Positions 32,630-44,051 of a stretch of 64,000 nt of DNA are shown piece after piece. Each line of letters starts with the position of its first letter. The first letter of the stretch is position 1. The translations under genes were made by a program, and so were the position numbers. Origin of the DNA: Cheiracanthium punctorium (lineage: Eukaryota > Arthropoda > Arachnida > Araneae > Cheiracanthiidae). The stretch is from assembly GCA_038373885.1 (NCBI GenBank), contig JAWZYV010019444.1, forward strand, positions 1-64,000, written 5' to 3'. The notes beneath the pieces are model-generated. The model did not search any database. It was not told the origin of the DNA and saw only the letters and a program-made list of their open reading frames with translations.

Positions 32630-33890
32630 CAGGTTGATTCAAAATTAGTGTGACCAATTTTAAAAGCGTATAATTACTTATGGTAAATTTTAATTTACCA
32701 CCTGTTTTATTTTAAAAATTAAACGTTTAAATTACCAATCGAACTACTTTTATTAGTGGGAGTAAATTTGGCTCCGAAATTAGATCCTCAAACCCGAAAC
32801 GAAATTTTTAAGCTTTTGTAGGATGGTTGCTCAAATTCTGTCATAAATAAAGCATTTAAAATTCAGAAAAGGAATTTTTCTAAACTTTGTATAACTATGT
32901 AAACTTTGAAAAGAAATAAAATATGGCAGGCAATCAAGAGCTCCTGGGGGGAAATGTGGACGAAAGGAAGTCATTGGTGAAAAAGGAAAAAAGAAGCTGA
33001 AAAGACTTATCGTTGTAGAAAATCCTCTTCCTCAAAATACTTTAGAAAAGAAACTACAGATATCCCAATCGACAATTTGCCGTCAGATAAAGAAAATTGC
33101 CTGTAAAACTTGAAGAAACTAGTTTGTCATCAAATATCTGCAAACACTGTAGAAAAACGAAGAAAACGTTCTTGGCCACTGTATTTAATGTTACGCAAAG
33201 GTAGATACAAAACATGGATAACTTCTGATGAAGCGTTGTTTTGTCTGTAATTCACAACTGGCAAAAGGAGGTTCAATATAATTCACGCGAACAGCGTCGC
33301 AAAGACGCAGCTGTTTTGCAGAAGGCAAGTCGGACGTTAGGTACTGTGGTATGGATGGGAATGTCCTCTCAAGGCTTAATAAAACCATTTTTTGTAGAAT
33401 CAAAGGTTAAAATTGATACTAAATACTATCAGAATAAAGTTCTGGAGCACATGATCAAAGAAAGTAAACGTCCCCCAAGAAAACTTTGTTTTACTCCAAG
33501 ATTCTGCACCAAGCCATACTGGAAGGTCAACTGTCAAATGGCTGAAAGATTAAAAAAAATTAACTTTATTTCTCACGAAAAATGGCTGCTATCATCCCTT
33601 GACTGTGCTAATTGCGATTATTTTTTTATGGGATACTTAAAAGAACAATGAAGCCTATGAACTTTAAATAGACGTAAGGTAAGAACACTTTAAGGGCTTT
33701 AAAAAGCAATCAAAGAGAAAGTTAGAAAAATACCTCCAAAATGGTCTAAAAAGCTCTTTTGTCTTGACCTAAACGTTTACTTAAAGTGTACTATGCTAAA
33801 GGAAACCACATTGAAAATTTCGTGAAAATAACAATTCAATAAAATTTTATGATGCTCTGAAATTGGTCACGTTATTTTTGAATCAACCTG
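32630..33890 (+). mobile_element. Tc1/mariner element, 1.26 kb
   Basis: The left end CAGGTTGATTCAAAATTAGT and the right end reverse-complemented, CAGGTTGATTCAAAAATAAC, share about 28 bases with few mismatches, including GTGACCAATTT. TA flanks both ends (32628-32629, 33891-33892). Length, TA target and a single damaged transposase are typical of mariner. Confidence 0.9.
32775..33651 (+). pseudogene. mariner transposase, inactivated
   Basis: An N-terminal helix-turn-helix remnant (PKLDPQTRNEIFKLL, then stop) begins near 32775. The catalytic half appears in two frames. ITSDEALFC (first Asp) is near 33220. LLQDSAPSHTGRSTVKWLKD (second Asp) is near 33490. ANCDYFFMGYLKEQ corresponds to the conserved PCDYFLWGYLK segment at the end of the domain, near 33610-33650. 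A frame from 33241 covers 136 codons, but shifts and stops elsewhere prevent a full protein. Confidence 0.85.
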
Positions 33891-34149
33891 TATTTTATAA
33901 TGAAGATCACGCAAACATAAACCTATCATTATTTTTATAATTAACAGCCACAGAACAGCGACGCTAATTTAAAAAATAAAGCTTTAATTATAATGCACAG
34001 GCTGTACTAACTTAGTTTCTTATTGCAATTAATAAGTCAAAATGTACAGTTTTATGCAGTAACACATAATTAACCTATAAAATCTTATGACTAGATTTTT
34101 TATTTATCTTTTTATTTTTCAAAATGCTTGTTTTTAATATAATGTTGCT

Positions 34150-35017
34150 CACAAATTTAAGATATTCTAAACAATGCAGACACAATATTAAAATAAGAAA
34201 GATATAGCTTGAAGAAAATCATCCAAAACTCTAGTTTCTGCAATAAAGTTGATCACTAGATTAAAATACCCTAAATAATTCAAATACAATATTAAAATAA
34301 CAAAGATATGACTTAAGGAGAATCTTCCAAAACTTTGCCCTTTTGTATAAGGTTGGTGACAAGATTAGAATATTATACGTATACAATGCAGGCACAATAT
34401 TGAAATAACCCAGACATCACTTGAAAAAAAAAATCCGAAACTCTGCTCTTTGGAATAAGGTTGATCACAAGATTAAAATTTTCTGCACATTGCTAACAAA
34501 GTACGTATTAAAATAACACAGACGTCACTAGAAGAAAATCTTCGAAAATTCTGGTGTTTGGAATAAAGTTGTTTCAAAATATATAGAATTTTTCTACTTA
34601 AGCAGTCTTAAAAAATATAATTAATTGCAAATTTTCGACTTGAATAAGTGTTGAGTTGTACTTTATAATTTAATTAACATCTAGATTTAAGAACATCTTA
34701 CGTAATATTGGGAAGATTAAATGGTAAAAATACACCGGATTTGATTTCTTAATAAAAAAAAAAAGAAAAAAACAGACGCACAAAACTTTCCAGAATGGAT
34801 AAGTTCTTAAAATTATTGAGGGGGGACGGGTTGCACTCATCGCTAGTTGGTGAGCCATAAGTCAGGGGGGGGGGGTGGGCACTAGAGATGAGATGGACTC
34901 AGCCCGAGCCCAAACCAGGCTCGGGCTTGTGAGAAATTTCTCTTCAATTGAACGTATTCCGTGTAAACAGATTTTAAAAAGTGATTCATGGGAGAAATAA
35001 ACTAATTAATATTATTT
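34150..35017 (+). repeat. Second copy of the 105-bp-unit repeat
   Basis: It carries the same tandem units as 12670-13200 (TTAAAATAAC, GACATCACTTGAA, GGAATAAGGTTGATCACAAG). The right flank is also shared: GGTGAGCC(A/G)TAAGTCAGGGGG, GGGCACTAGAGATGAGATG, AGTGATTCATGGGAGAAATAAACTAATTAATA. The segment near 34890 (GACTCAGCCCGAGCCC) resembles a hAT end of the TAGAGATG type. Confidence 0.75.
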
Positions 35018-35544
35018 GATAAACTTTAATATAACGAATTAGGTAGTGTATTAATAGTTTGCTGTTATATTTGTCTTTAATTTGCACAAACGGCAAAATT
35101 TATGATATTCTACCAATGAAGTCATTGACTTTTATATACCTATTAGCTGAAATTTCAGGCTCGGGCTTCGGCACCCTGCATAAGTACGAAGTTTTAACGT
35201 ACAATTTAAAAAACAAAAATGAAAATAGGTCTATTTAATTGTTTAACTTAGAAGAAAAATATATTTAATAAAAAGTTACATTTTAATGAACAACTTAATG
35301 TCTTATTTTAGAATCAGAAAATAAAGGTATTAAGCTCCGATTTTTCATATTAATTTCAAAGCAAAACTGCTGTTCTCATTGGTTGCGGTTTTAAATTACA
35401 AAGGAAAGCACTTAAGAATATTTTTTTTTTTTTTAAACTGTGAGTAGTAAAAATATTAAGAAGAAAACATTACTGAGAGTAATTTTTATTTAAAAAATAC
35501 AGACTTAGTGGACTGTTGATAGACCTTATTTAGTCGTGAGCCGG

Positions 35545-35645
35545 ATATCCAAAAGAGAAGTCGGATAGCCGGTGTTTGTGATTCGGATATCCGATGATAT
35601 TTCGGATATTGATAAATCAGCCTATCAATCAAGTGCATCCCTAGA
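35545..35645 (-). mobile_element. hAT end fragment (TAGGGATGCACTTG)
   Basis: On the minus strand it begins CTAGGGATGCACTTGATTG and continues with CGGATATCCGAATCAC words, like the terminal and subterminal sequence of widespread hAT elements. No partner end or duplication was seen. Confidence 0.45.
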
Positions 35646-36136
35646 TATTTCAAATATTCATTTATTCTTTACCAGAGCATAGAAAATAGTATCTATAAAG
35701 TTTTATAAAACTTTAGAACAGAAAACAAATTACAGATTTACCCTCTTGTCAATTGAAAGGGTGGGTATAAAGGAAACATTTCTTAAATTACATATTAATG
35801 AAAATATGATAATACAAATATTTCAACATACTTAAGAAGATATTATGTCGCATGTATTATGTCATCGTTTATATTATCATTTAAAAACACACAATGAAAT
35901 ATTGAGTATTTACTTTAGTTTCTTTTCCTGATGTGCTTTCTGAAGTTTTCTGGAAATATCTTTTCATCTATTGCTCTTTCCGCTTCCTGTAGATTTGAGT
36001 CTTCATTGTTAGCAGGCAAACTATGCATAATTTTTGGAATTTTATTGAAAATTTCTCCTACTCAACGGGCACTTTCTTGAGGCCACAATCTCTATTCGAA
36101 CCCACCAACTGGACAGAACAGCACACTATTCAAAAC

Positions 36137-36325
36137 ACGAGCGTCTGGACCTTGGGAATGGTGGGGGAAGGGTCAGCTTGTGCCCCTCCTTGAAATTTTA
36201 TCCTTAGTAGAAAGAATTATTTTTGTATACACCATAGTTTAAAAATACCACAGGTGGCCATGAAATCTGATAACACTTGGGGATACTTACTTCACAGGGT
36301 ACAACGGTAACGAGCTGAGGTTATA
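36137..36325 (+). repeat. Dispersed repeat, uninterrupted copy
   Basis: It matches 27478-27533, 28319-28411 and 28642-28675 joined together (ACACGAGC, CTTGGGAAT, CAGCTTGTGCCCCTCCTTG, GTTTAAAAATACCACA, AACACTTGGGGATAC, GGGTACAACGG). It serves as the empty-site reference for the two insertions at 27534 and 28420. Confidence 0.85.
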
Positions 36326-36838
36326 GGGTGAGGGAAATTTTTAGTATCCCGGGAGTAGGATATTGCCCAGATGTATATTTTTCTGGTGTGTAGGCGTGTC
36401 GTAAGTCACCTCGGGTTAGTGATTAACGGCACCTTTTTATTGACTTGTTAGTGACTGTCGTTAGTGAACCTTTTTATTGACTTGTTTTTTTTTCTTCGTT
36501 CTCAATGTGAAAGATCTAGAAAACGTTTATCAGAAAGATTAGACAAATATCACACAAGAAAGATTCTGAGACGATCCATTTTTACAAATTGCAATATATA
36601 TATATAACAACTGAAAAAATTTCGGGGGGGGGGCACGGGCCCGGTGGGCCCCCCCCTGGCTACGCCAGTGTCTGAGACGACCAGTCTCCCCCCCTCCCCT
36701 ACAAAAACTTATATGGGTGTCATTTACGGGAGCCCCGTAAACAGCAACATGATCAATTTAGGGGGGGGGTCTGATCTCCCCCCCCGAGTCAGAGTAATTT
36801 GGACCCCCCCCTAAAAAAAATTTCTGGCTGCGCTACTG

Positions 36839-37668
36839 AATGTTTGCATATGGGAAAGGGGGGGATTAGAAACTCGAAATACGTACCGTGAACATTAACA
36901 TTCATAAAAATACTCCTGTGAGTTCTAGGTACAAATACCTTTAAACATCACCAGTCTCTCTATCTATTTAACCCCCAGTCTTGAATCCCCCCCCCCCAAA
37001 AAAAAGAGAACTTTATATTTTGAGGGGCATTTTTTCCGCATATCAATTTACTTGGAGAAATTGGTTTGTCTAGTGTTCACTCAAATTTGCTCATATTAAA
37101 TGAAGAAAAGTTCATAAAAGTTGTGTTTTATTTTATTATCGCACAAAACCTAGACATCTGCACACCCAACTGGAAAGTTTGCCTGAGAATGTGTGTTATG
37201 TTGACATCCACACAGATATTGTTGTATTCTAAGTATTGTTTTTTATTGCATATTTTCCTGTGTAACAAATTCTATTTTGTGAAGTTGCATATGTGGAGAA
37301 GACTGGCGATCTCGTTTTCCGAATTGAGTAACAATTCTTTTCGGTTCTTCACTTAAATTCAATTGAAATAAGGCAGCAACAATAATAATAGAAACAACAA
37401 TAATTAGGCACTTCTTTTTGTTTGCATTCTTTATCTTTCAAAATTTTTATTATCTTGCTTGCTTCGGGTTGAGTGCCACCATCCTGCAGACAAGTTGGTT
37501 GCTCTCTGCTTGGGAGGGGGGATAATATGTAATAATAAAATAGCATTCACCCATTTAATTTAATTTTAATTTATCTTGAAAACTGTCTTTAATCTCTGGA
37601 CTACATTCCCTGTGAAGTTTGTTTCTCTGTTAGACATACATTCTTTCAAAGACAATTTTTGAGATCAC
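36839..37668. other. AT-rich spacer
   Basis: No gene is supported. A C-run followed by an A-run lies near 36987-37005. The 96-codon frame at 37066-37356 is AT-driven and has no motif. Confidence 0.5.
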
Positions 37669-38011
37669 TTAAGAAATAAGAATGTAGCGTAAGCATATCT
37701 TGCAGTTTTTTGTGGTCAGCATCAGCATCTGTCCTGTAGCAATCCAGACTCGGGCTGAATTCCTAAATCCGCAAATAAATGATATCACAATGAAGAACCA
37801 AGTATCTGTCTTGACCCTCCTCTTGTACTCTAGATACAGGTTTAGCAACTCTGGGGTATGTAAAGTCAGGAGCGATAAAATTACGTGGTCTTCTGCCACA
37901 GTAGATGCCCCTGAGAGCATGCAGCCTGTGACTTGGTAGGTCGCTGGTCCTTTCCCAACAGTTATGGGAAATAAAGATCCAGATTAGCCTCAAAACAGAT
38001 GTGGTCTGCAC
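37669..38011 (-). other. GC-richer block with overlapping open frames
   Basis: Two minus-strand frames overlap. One includes SGASTVAEDHVILSLLTLHT and LNLYLEYKRRVKTD. The other includes RGIYCGRRPRNFIAPDFTYP. A splice-acceptor-like AATAAGTGCAG precedes near 38005. Neither protein is recognised. It may be an exon or part of an unrecognised element. Confidence 0.25.
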
Positions 38012-38043
38012 TTATTTAACAGAACGTTGGATACATCACATTT

Positions 38044-38062
38044 ATATATATATATATATATA
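38044..38062. repeat. (TA)n microsatellite
   Basis: An alternating TA tract abuts the left end of the pogo-like element. TATATATA also follows its right end at 40677, consistent with insertion into a TA-rich target. Confidence 0.8.
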
Positions 38063-38372
38063 TAGTCAACTCCGGTTATAGTGGACCCGAATATAGGGAG
38101 CCCAAGTCTTGTGGTGTATTCCTCCCCGTACTCCTTTTGTCCAATACCTCTAGTGCTTTGAAGATAAGCTCATCTTCTCCACACTGCATGAAAGCCCGTG
38201 ACACCCATACTTCCACAATGAAGAAGGTAGTAAATGACAATTTTTAAAAGAAGCATGCAACTTTTTTCATTCTCATTCTTGACCAGAAAGAAAACCCCAC
38301 AAGCGCTTCCATCCAATTCATCAGACTGTGCTCCTCCTAATTGCAGGGATGTTAACTCCAACACTCGATTTG

Positions 38373-38498
38373 GGAGCACCCCGGGAGCAGAAAAAATTTC
38401 ATTTGGGAGCACCTCGGGAGCAGAAAAATTCCATTTGGGAGCAGAAAAATTCTATTTGGGAGCAGTAAACTCCATTTGGGAGCACCTCGGGAGCACAA
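38373..38498 (+). repeat. GGGAGCA minisatellite
   Basis: Units of about 20-31 bases, (T)TTGGGAGCA plus CCTCGGGAGCAGAAAAATTCCA, give eight GGGAGCA words. The open frame 38234-38506 is largely a translation of this array. Confidence 0.85.
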
Positions 38499-39301
38499 AA
38501 AAATAGTTTCCGAGAGGAAAACTAAGATTCGAGATCAGAATTAATATGATTTTGGAGCATAAAATTGAAGGTTAAGGAACACAATAAATGCATACAAGAA
38601 AAGCAAAGTTTGCGAGCAAACACCATTTGCTAAAAGCAAAACACTATTTGAAAGCACTTTAGGAAAGCTGTGGGAAAAAAAGGGTGTATACAGGCTATGC
38701 TATCAGCAACTTGGTAAAAACAATACATATTAGGAGTCAGCAACCTTTCTGTGGTTAAGTCATTTTTTTCCTACTCAAGAACCATGAGTATGATTTGTAT
38801 GAGGCTTGCGAGCAACAGGTTGCCAATCCCTGTCCCGTTTTTTTTCTTTTTCAGAATTATTTAGGGAATCTTCCTCTCGAAAAAGAGAGCACAAATAAAA
38901 TGAAAACTAAATTTTAAAACAAAAGCTTCTATCTCATTCTTTGGTTCTATTACAAATCACAAGTAGTACTAAATGGAGATTTTTGAAAACCCAACTATTA
39001 TACCTCTTATACAACAACACGTAATTGGTAAGCAGTATCGAAAACAAAATAAATTTGATGGTTAGAATAATTAAATGTCTGTACTTTTAATAGCATATGC
39101 TTTTGTATCAGTAATTTAACCTCATCTAATATTTACATATTCATCTATAATACTTGAACACAATATACAAAGCAAATGTAAACAAAAAATATTTAATGAC
39201 TGTTGAGAGAAATTAAGAATTATGGAAAGTTAAAAATTAAGATTATGAGAAATTAATAATGAGATTACAAATTAAGTATCATAAGTTGTCTAGTTTTCTA
39301 T

Positions 39302-39424
39302 TTATTCTTTTTTTTTATTTTCATTAATTTCTTCTTGAGCTTTTTCATTTTCTTCTAATAGTTTTAATGGTATTGCAAGTCTATCCTTCCCTTCCGTTAA
39401 TAGAATCTGTCCACTTTCTATAAC
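39302..39424 (-). pseudogene. C-terminal coding tail, probably transposase
   Basis: The minus strand reads VIESGQILLTEGKDRLAIPL, then KLLEENEKAQEEINENKKKE and a stop at 39302-39304. It is cut at its 5' side where CAGTGGCGGCTCGTG (39428, a hAT-type end) begins. Position within a hAT-like element suggests a transposase tail. The protein is not recognised. Confidence 0.35.
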
Positions 39425-39427
39425 AGC

Positions 39428-40060
39428 CAGTGGCGGCTCGTGACCTGCTTCAGTGGTGGGGCCGAAAAAAATAGTGCCAGTTCAAATCGGGAAAATACAT
39501 ATACATAGAGCTGTGGCGGATCGTTATCCATTTCAGAGGAGGGGGCTTTTTTTTTTTTTTTAAGCTCGAAAAGGTAAAACATATGAATCGCTTTTGTAAA
39601 CAGTGTGAATACATAAAAACTTTTCGAATAACAAGTTATGAAAGGCGTATTGATTTCTCCTTTAAGTTTTCATTTAAAGACAGCAGATTTATTTTGCACC
39701 CAAAAAACATTTTCCTCCATTTTTCTTTCTCAAAAAGGTACAATATCAATTTAAAAAACAAAAACAAAAAAACAATGCATGTGTACATGTTGAAAAACGA
39801 ATTGGTTCATAATGTTTCATCTCCAAATAGCAAATCGTGCCCCTTCATAAACAAAAAACGGTGCCCGTTGCGATGTACTTGTTTGCCTATCTGGTCGGCC
39901 CTGATTGAGGTGACTAACAAAGCCCGACTGGTCCGATCCGGGACGGGTAGAATGGCTTCGGAATGCAGCTTTCGTACGCAGTTTGAATCTTGCTTTACTG
40001 CTAACTAGCTTTCCATACACGCTTTAAAAGATAAATGAGCGTGGCAAAAATTTAACAAAG
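39428..40060 (+). mobile_element. hAT fragment beginning CAGTGGCGGCTCGTG
   Basis: The left terminus matches the CAGTGGCGGCTC end seen at 27534. No matching right end was found, so the extent is approximate. The 141-codon frame 39583-40008 lies in it and has no recognised domain. Confidence 0.4.
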
Positions 40061-40879
40061 AGTCAAAATGACGTATTCGGCGCAGACCGGCGCAAAAATC
40101 GGCTAAAAGCGCAGTTCGGCGCAAGAATTTGTGTTTCGGCGCAGCTCAGCGCAGAATTAACATCCCTGTAATTGTATTCACGCTTGCTATCCAGGAACGT
40201 CTGTAAAAGGGGATTAAATTCTTAGTCTGGTAGAATCAATGGCATTTTTTGGCTACTAAGCACTTGACAAAAAGTAAGGTACATTTCATAGTGAACAAAA
40301 ATGGACATGTTTCTCTCGTCCTTGAACGATTGCATTTTTCATTCCCGATCCAATAGCACAGGTTAAGGATTCTCGCTATTGCTTGATTGGCTATAGCACT
40401 ATCCGGCCAATTGAATGGAATCTCCCAAATTATTGTAGCACTTAGGAGTAATAAGACATAAATATGATTAATTATGTTTGATTCACGCAAATATTCAGTG
40501 TGGGTATAAAACACCATATTTTACTTATTATTTTATATAGTGTTTTATTATTATAACACTATATTATTTTATGATGCATTACTTGCTCATATGGGGACAC
40601 TTCGCTTATAGTGAACTTTGGATACAGTGAACAAAATTTGCCGGTCCCCAGAGGTTCACTATAACCGAGTCGACTGTATATATATTCCATTTTTAAAGCA
40701 AGAGAAGATTCTTAGACTGTCTGGCAAAATATATGTTTATTAATTTTATCAATGATACAAAAGTATAATCTTTAATAACAATTTCAGAGAACAAATGGTA
40801 ATAACACAAATAAAGTATTTCAGACAAATGCAAACTTAAAAGCAATTTTAATACATTAATATATATGTATTATAACAAT

Positions 40880-41117
40880 TTTTTTTTGCTTTCTTTCTAA
40901 TGGCAGGCCTCTGCACCTGGAGGCATTGGCAACTACTACGGCCGGAGTTGTTGGTCTCTTTATTATAGGGGCACCTAGTAGGTGGATCAATGTTTGCCCC
41001 TATGAAGGGAGGGACACGATGACATCCACGCCCAGTCAGGGATTGAACCCCAACTGCTGGGAGTTTAACCCGAAACTGTAGTACGATGCTTTATCCACTA
41101 TACAATCTGGTTGGCTT
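40880..41117 (-). mobile_element. tRNA-derived SINE, family B
   Basis: The flanks GTATTATAACAAT (40867-40879) and GTATTGTAACAAT (41118-41130) form a 13-bp duplication with one mismatch. On the minus strand the head has TATAGTGGATAAAGCATCG (A box) and GGGGTTCAATCCCTG (B box). The tail is A-rich, seen as T-rich at 40880. Sequence differs from family A. Confidence 0.82.
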
Positions 41118-41565
41118 GTATTGTAACAATATTTTACAAATGTATGAAAATAAAATATTAAATGTTTAACAACATTAGTAACAATCTCATAATACTATAA
41201 ATAAGATTAATTAATTCATTATCATTTTTTAGAATAAAATAACTCAATAATATGAACATGAACTTGAGATTTTCTAAATGTTGAAAACTTCCATCTTTTT
41301 CCAGTTAACCTGTTTAGCTACCAAATAATCAAAATAGATCAGATGTTGCTGAAATCTGAGTTTGTCAATAAAACGACAGTAAAGGAAGGCATTCAAAATT
41401 TAAAGAGGGAAATTTTCAACCACCTCACTTTCAGTTCAATTCTGTCCCCTTATATATGACTTCAACACATTTGGTAAGCTCAAGAAAGCACTGCAAGGAA
41501 CACAATTTCAAAGAGTTAAAACAGTCTGTGTAAAAATTGGTTCAACCAACCAGATTTCTACTACA

Positions 41566-44047
41566 CAGTATGGAACCTCGTATCCGGAAAATTGATTAAT
41601 CAGGATTTGTAACAAAAAGAACAACAACAAAAAAAAAAAACAGTTTGTATTGCACAAAGTGTTGTTAACAAGAATTTGGGGAAAAAAAAAAAAAAAGTAA
41701 CACAATGCTCCTTTCCCAAACTAACCTTTTTTTTTCTTGAGTTCTTTCTGTCACGTTGCTACTACAGAACAAAGGAAAAACGAGGTCGAAGGTCAATTGC
41801 AGAATGGTCTATAATCATGTGACCTATAAACAACATTCGTGCACTTGACTCCTGCAGATTAACTTACACATACTCATGCACTTCATTCACATGGCTTTGA
41901 GACTTCTCATGTGTAGTTACATATTTTGCCATCTGAAAATGTCAAAGCGATTAGGAAATGGAGATTTATCGGCGGCTAGTAAAAGAAAACGTATTGTTTT
42001 AAGCATGGAAACTGAAGTTGATATTTTAAAGAAGTTAGATGAAGGTTGTTCCGTTAAACTGTTATGCAATAGGTAGAATGTTGGATCCTCAATCATTTAT
42101 GATATACGAAACCAGAAAAAAGAAATTTTGACTTTTTATGCAATTGCAGAAAACTCTAATGTAATGAATGAAAGAAAAATGCTTTATACAAAGAACCAAA
42201 ATATATATGAAGTGTTATTAGAGTGGATAAAGTAGAAACGTTTAGAAAATTACCCGCTTAACAAGAAGCGTTATCGTGGTGCAAGCCAAGAAATTTCACA
42301 ATGAAATAGGCTTGTATAAAACATGAGACTATACCCATGGGTGATTCAGCCACTTCAAGAAAAAAAAAAAAAAAAAAAAAAAGTACAGGTTGACTTCTAA
42401 AAGTAAGAGGTGAAAGAGCAGCAGCTGATACAGAATTATACATGGAAAAAATGATGGATATGTTCAAAAAAGAAAATTTATCTTTAGAACAGATCTTTAA
42501 CGCTGATGAAACTGCCCTGTTTTATAATATGTACCAAACACAACATATGCCACTCATAAAGAAGCCTCAGCTAGCAGCTCCACAAAAGACTGCAAACAAA
42601 GAATAACATTGCTGGGATGTAGCAATGTGGCTGGAACCTGCAAAACAAGACTTACTCTTCCTACTACAGTAGAAAACCTCATGCTTCAGTGGTGTTAAAA
42701 TCCTACCAGAAAATTACACAGCAAATAAAACTGCCAGGATGACTCAAGATATATTTATCAAATGGTTTATTTCGGAGTTTGTTTCTACAGTTCAGAAGCA
42801 TTTCCAGTCGGATTATCTCCCGATGGCAAAATAGTGTTGCTTATGGACAATTGCATTGACCATCCACCCTTAGAAATGCTAAAGGCCAAAAACGTGCTTA
42901 TAGAGTACCTGCCTCCTGATTGCACAGAATTAATTCAACCTTTAGATCAAGGTATTCTGTGAAGCCTTAAATGCAAGTACAAAACATTTTTTAAAAGAAT
43001 ATGTCAGATTCAACAAAAATGATGGGAAATCTTTCCTTATTTTCATAAATCTTTTAACATGAAAGATGCAATTTGGTTCAAGGGAGGAAGTTTCCCTGTG
43101 AAACTTTAGCGTGTGCATGGCATAATATGCTTCCTAGATCAATTGTTTTTTATGATGACAATAGTGATCTTTTTTTTGTTGAAATTAAATTTCCAAAGAA
43201 AAAGTTTTACAACAAGAATTGATAGAATATGCAAAGTTAATTTTAAATGGTGTTCCCTTATCAAATGGTGATATATTGGAATGTTTCAATACTGATGAGG
43301 ATGTCCCCATAACTAATCAAATGACAGATTCAGAGATTGTGCAGATGGTTTTCAATCCATAAGACAACGAGGAAGGCGATTCTGATGAAGAGGACACAGA
43401 ATTGGTAGGCCAAAATGATTCCAATGCAAGATGCATTGTATTAACAAAAGAACTCATTTGCGATGTGGAACAAGAGTTTTATAAACGAGATACACATAAT
43501 GATCGTCTATAAAATACAGAAACTTTTTATGGAACAAAAAACAAATTTAAAACAGTTAAAGGTGGACCAGATGTTCAAAGATTTAATGAGCTTTATTTTA
43601 CAATAACTACAAGAATGTATTTGCTTTTAATGTTTTAGAAGTTATCCCCATAATTATGTATATTTAATCAATTTTGTTCTTAATAAATTTCTTCTAAATA
43701 TTAATTTGTTTAAGAAATAGTGTTTTTCAATAACTCCAAAACACAAAATTAAAAAATCGTAATTATTGTCATAAACCATTTATTTCTGATCATCCCCAAT
43801 CGTTAGTCGTATTTTTAAATTATCTATTTTTAAAAAATTAAATATATTTTTATATATATATATTTATATTAATTATTAACTAATTAAATGTCTCAGCAAT
43901 GCCATTGGAAGTGGGAACATATACCGAAAAGTTAAATGACAGTTTCTGTCAACAGATAGCGGCACCATGACTAATCATTTATCCATAAAAATTGGTTATA
44001 CAGAACTTGTCTTTCCCCTTTGATTCTGGATATGAGGTTTCGTACTG
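41566..44047 (+). mobile_element. Tigger/pogo transposon, 2.48 kb
   Basis: The ends CAGTATGGAACCTCGTATCC and, reverse-complemented, CAGTACGAAACCTCATATCC match at about 20 of 24 bases. TACA lies at 41562-41565 and 44048-44051; pogo elements target TA. Length and the single internal transposase agree with Tigger. Confidence 0.9.
41939..43512 (+). pseudogene. Tigger/jerky-like transposase, inactivated
   Basis: The start MSKRLGNGDLSAASKRKRIV leads to METEVDILKKLDEG, a CENP-B/Psq-type DNA-binding N-terminus. The DDE domain shows IFNADETALFY (first Asp, near 42495), LLMDNCIDHPP (second, near 42840) and YLPPDCTELIQPLDQGIL (third, ending 42960). The tail near 43360-43512 is acidic and ends KRDTHNDRL. 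Stops after CNR (42074), at 42233, 42603 and 42960, plus a poly-A insertion at 42360-42382, make it non-functional. Human Tigger and JERKY proteins share this architecture. Confidence 0.9.
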
Positions 44048-44051
44048 TACA

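Larger units (their letters stand above)
32018..36670. mobile_element. 4.65-kb TIR element nested in the 7.8-kb element
   Basis: The first 16 bases CACTGGCGTAGCCAGG are repeated inverted at the right end. TCTGAGAC at 32010-32017 and 36671-36678 is an exact 8-bp duplication. It contains the mariner at 32630-33890 and a copy of the 105-bp-unit repeat at 34150-35017. No transposase of its own was recognised, so it is probably a non-autonomous element swollen by later insertions. The same terminal type bounds the MITE at 24398-24548. Confidence 0.85.
29021..36838 (+). mobile_element. 7.8-kb hAT-like element with nested insertions
   Basis: The ends CAGTGGCGCAGC and, reverse-complemented, CAGTAGCGCAGCCAG are inverted repeats. 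AATGTTTG at 29013-29020 and 36839-36846 is an exact 8-bp duplication. A G-run follows the left end and C/G-runs precede the right end. Near the left it carries an exon-like segment of a hAT-type transposase (29646-29872). A 4.65-kb element (32018-36670) is inserted toward the right end. Without it the element is about 3.2 kb, a normal hAT length. Confidence 0.8.
38344..40168. mobile_element. hAT-like element with subterminal repeats, 1.8 kb
   Basis: The ends CAGGGATGTTAA and TTAACATCCCTG are perfect 12-bp inverted repeats. TAATTG flanks both sides (38338-38343, 40169-40174). Just inside the left end GGGAGCA occurs eight times (38373-38495). Inside the right end (C/G)GCGCA occurs repeatedly (40078-40152). 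Arrays next to the termini are common transposase-binding regions in hAT elements. The duplication is 6 rather than 8 bp. A minus-strand coding tail lies at 39302-39424. Confidence 0.65.
38063..40676. mobile_element. pogo/Tigger-type element, interrupted
   Basis: The left end (T/C)AGTCAACTCCGGTTATAG and the right end reverse-complemented, CAGTCGACTCGGTTATAGTG, are inverted repeats typical of Tigger/pogo, with TA-rich flanks. Removing the nested 38344-40168 element leaves about 0.8 kb with no transposase core, so it is a deletion derivative. Confidence 0.7.

Noticed and set aside
38234..38506. 90-codon frame with repeated GAEK-type units
   Set aside because: It translates the GGGAGCA minisatellite of a transposon end.
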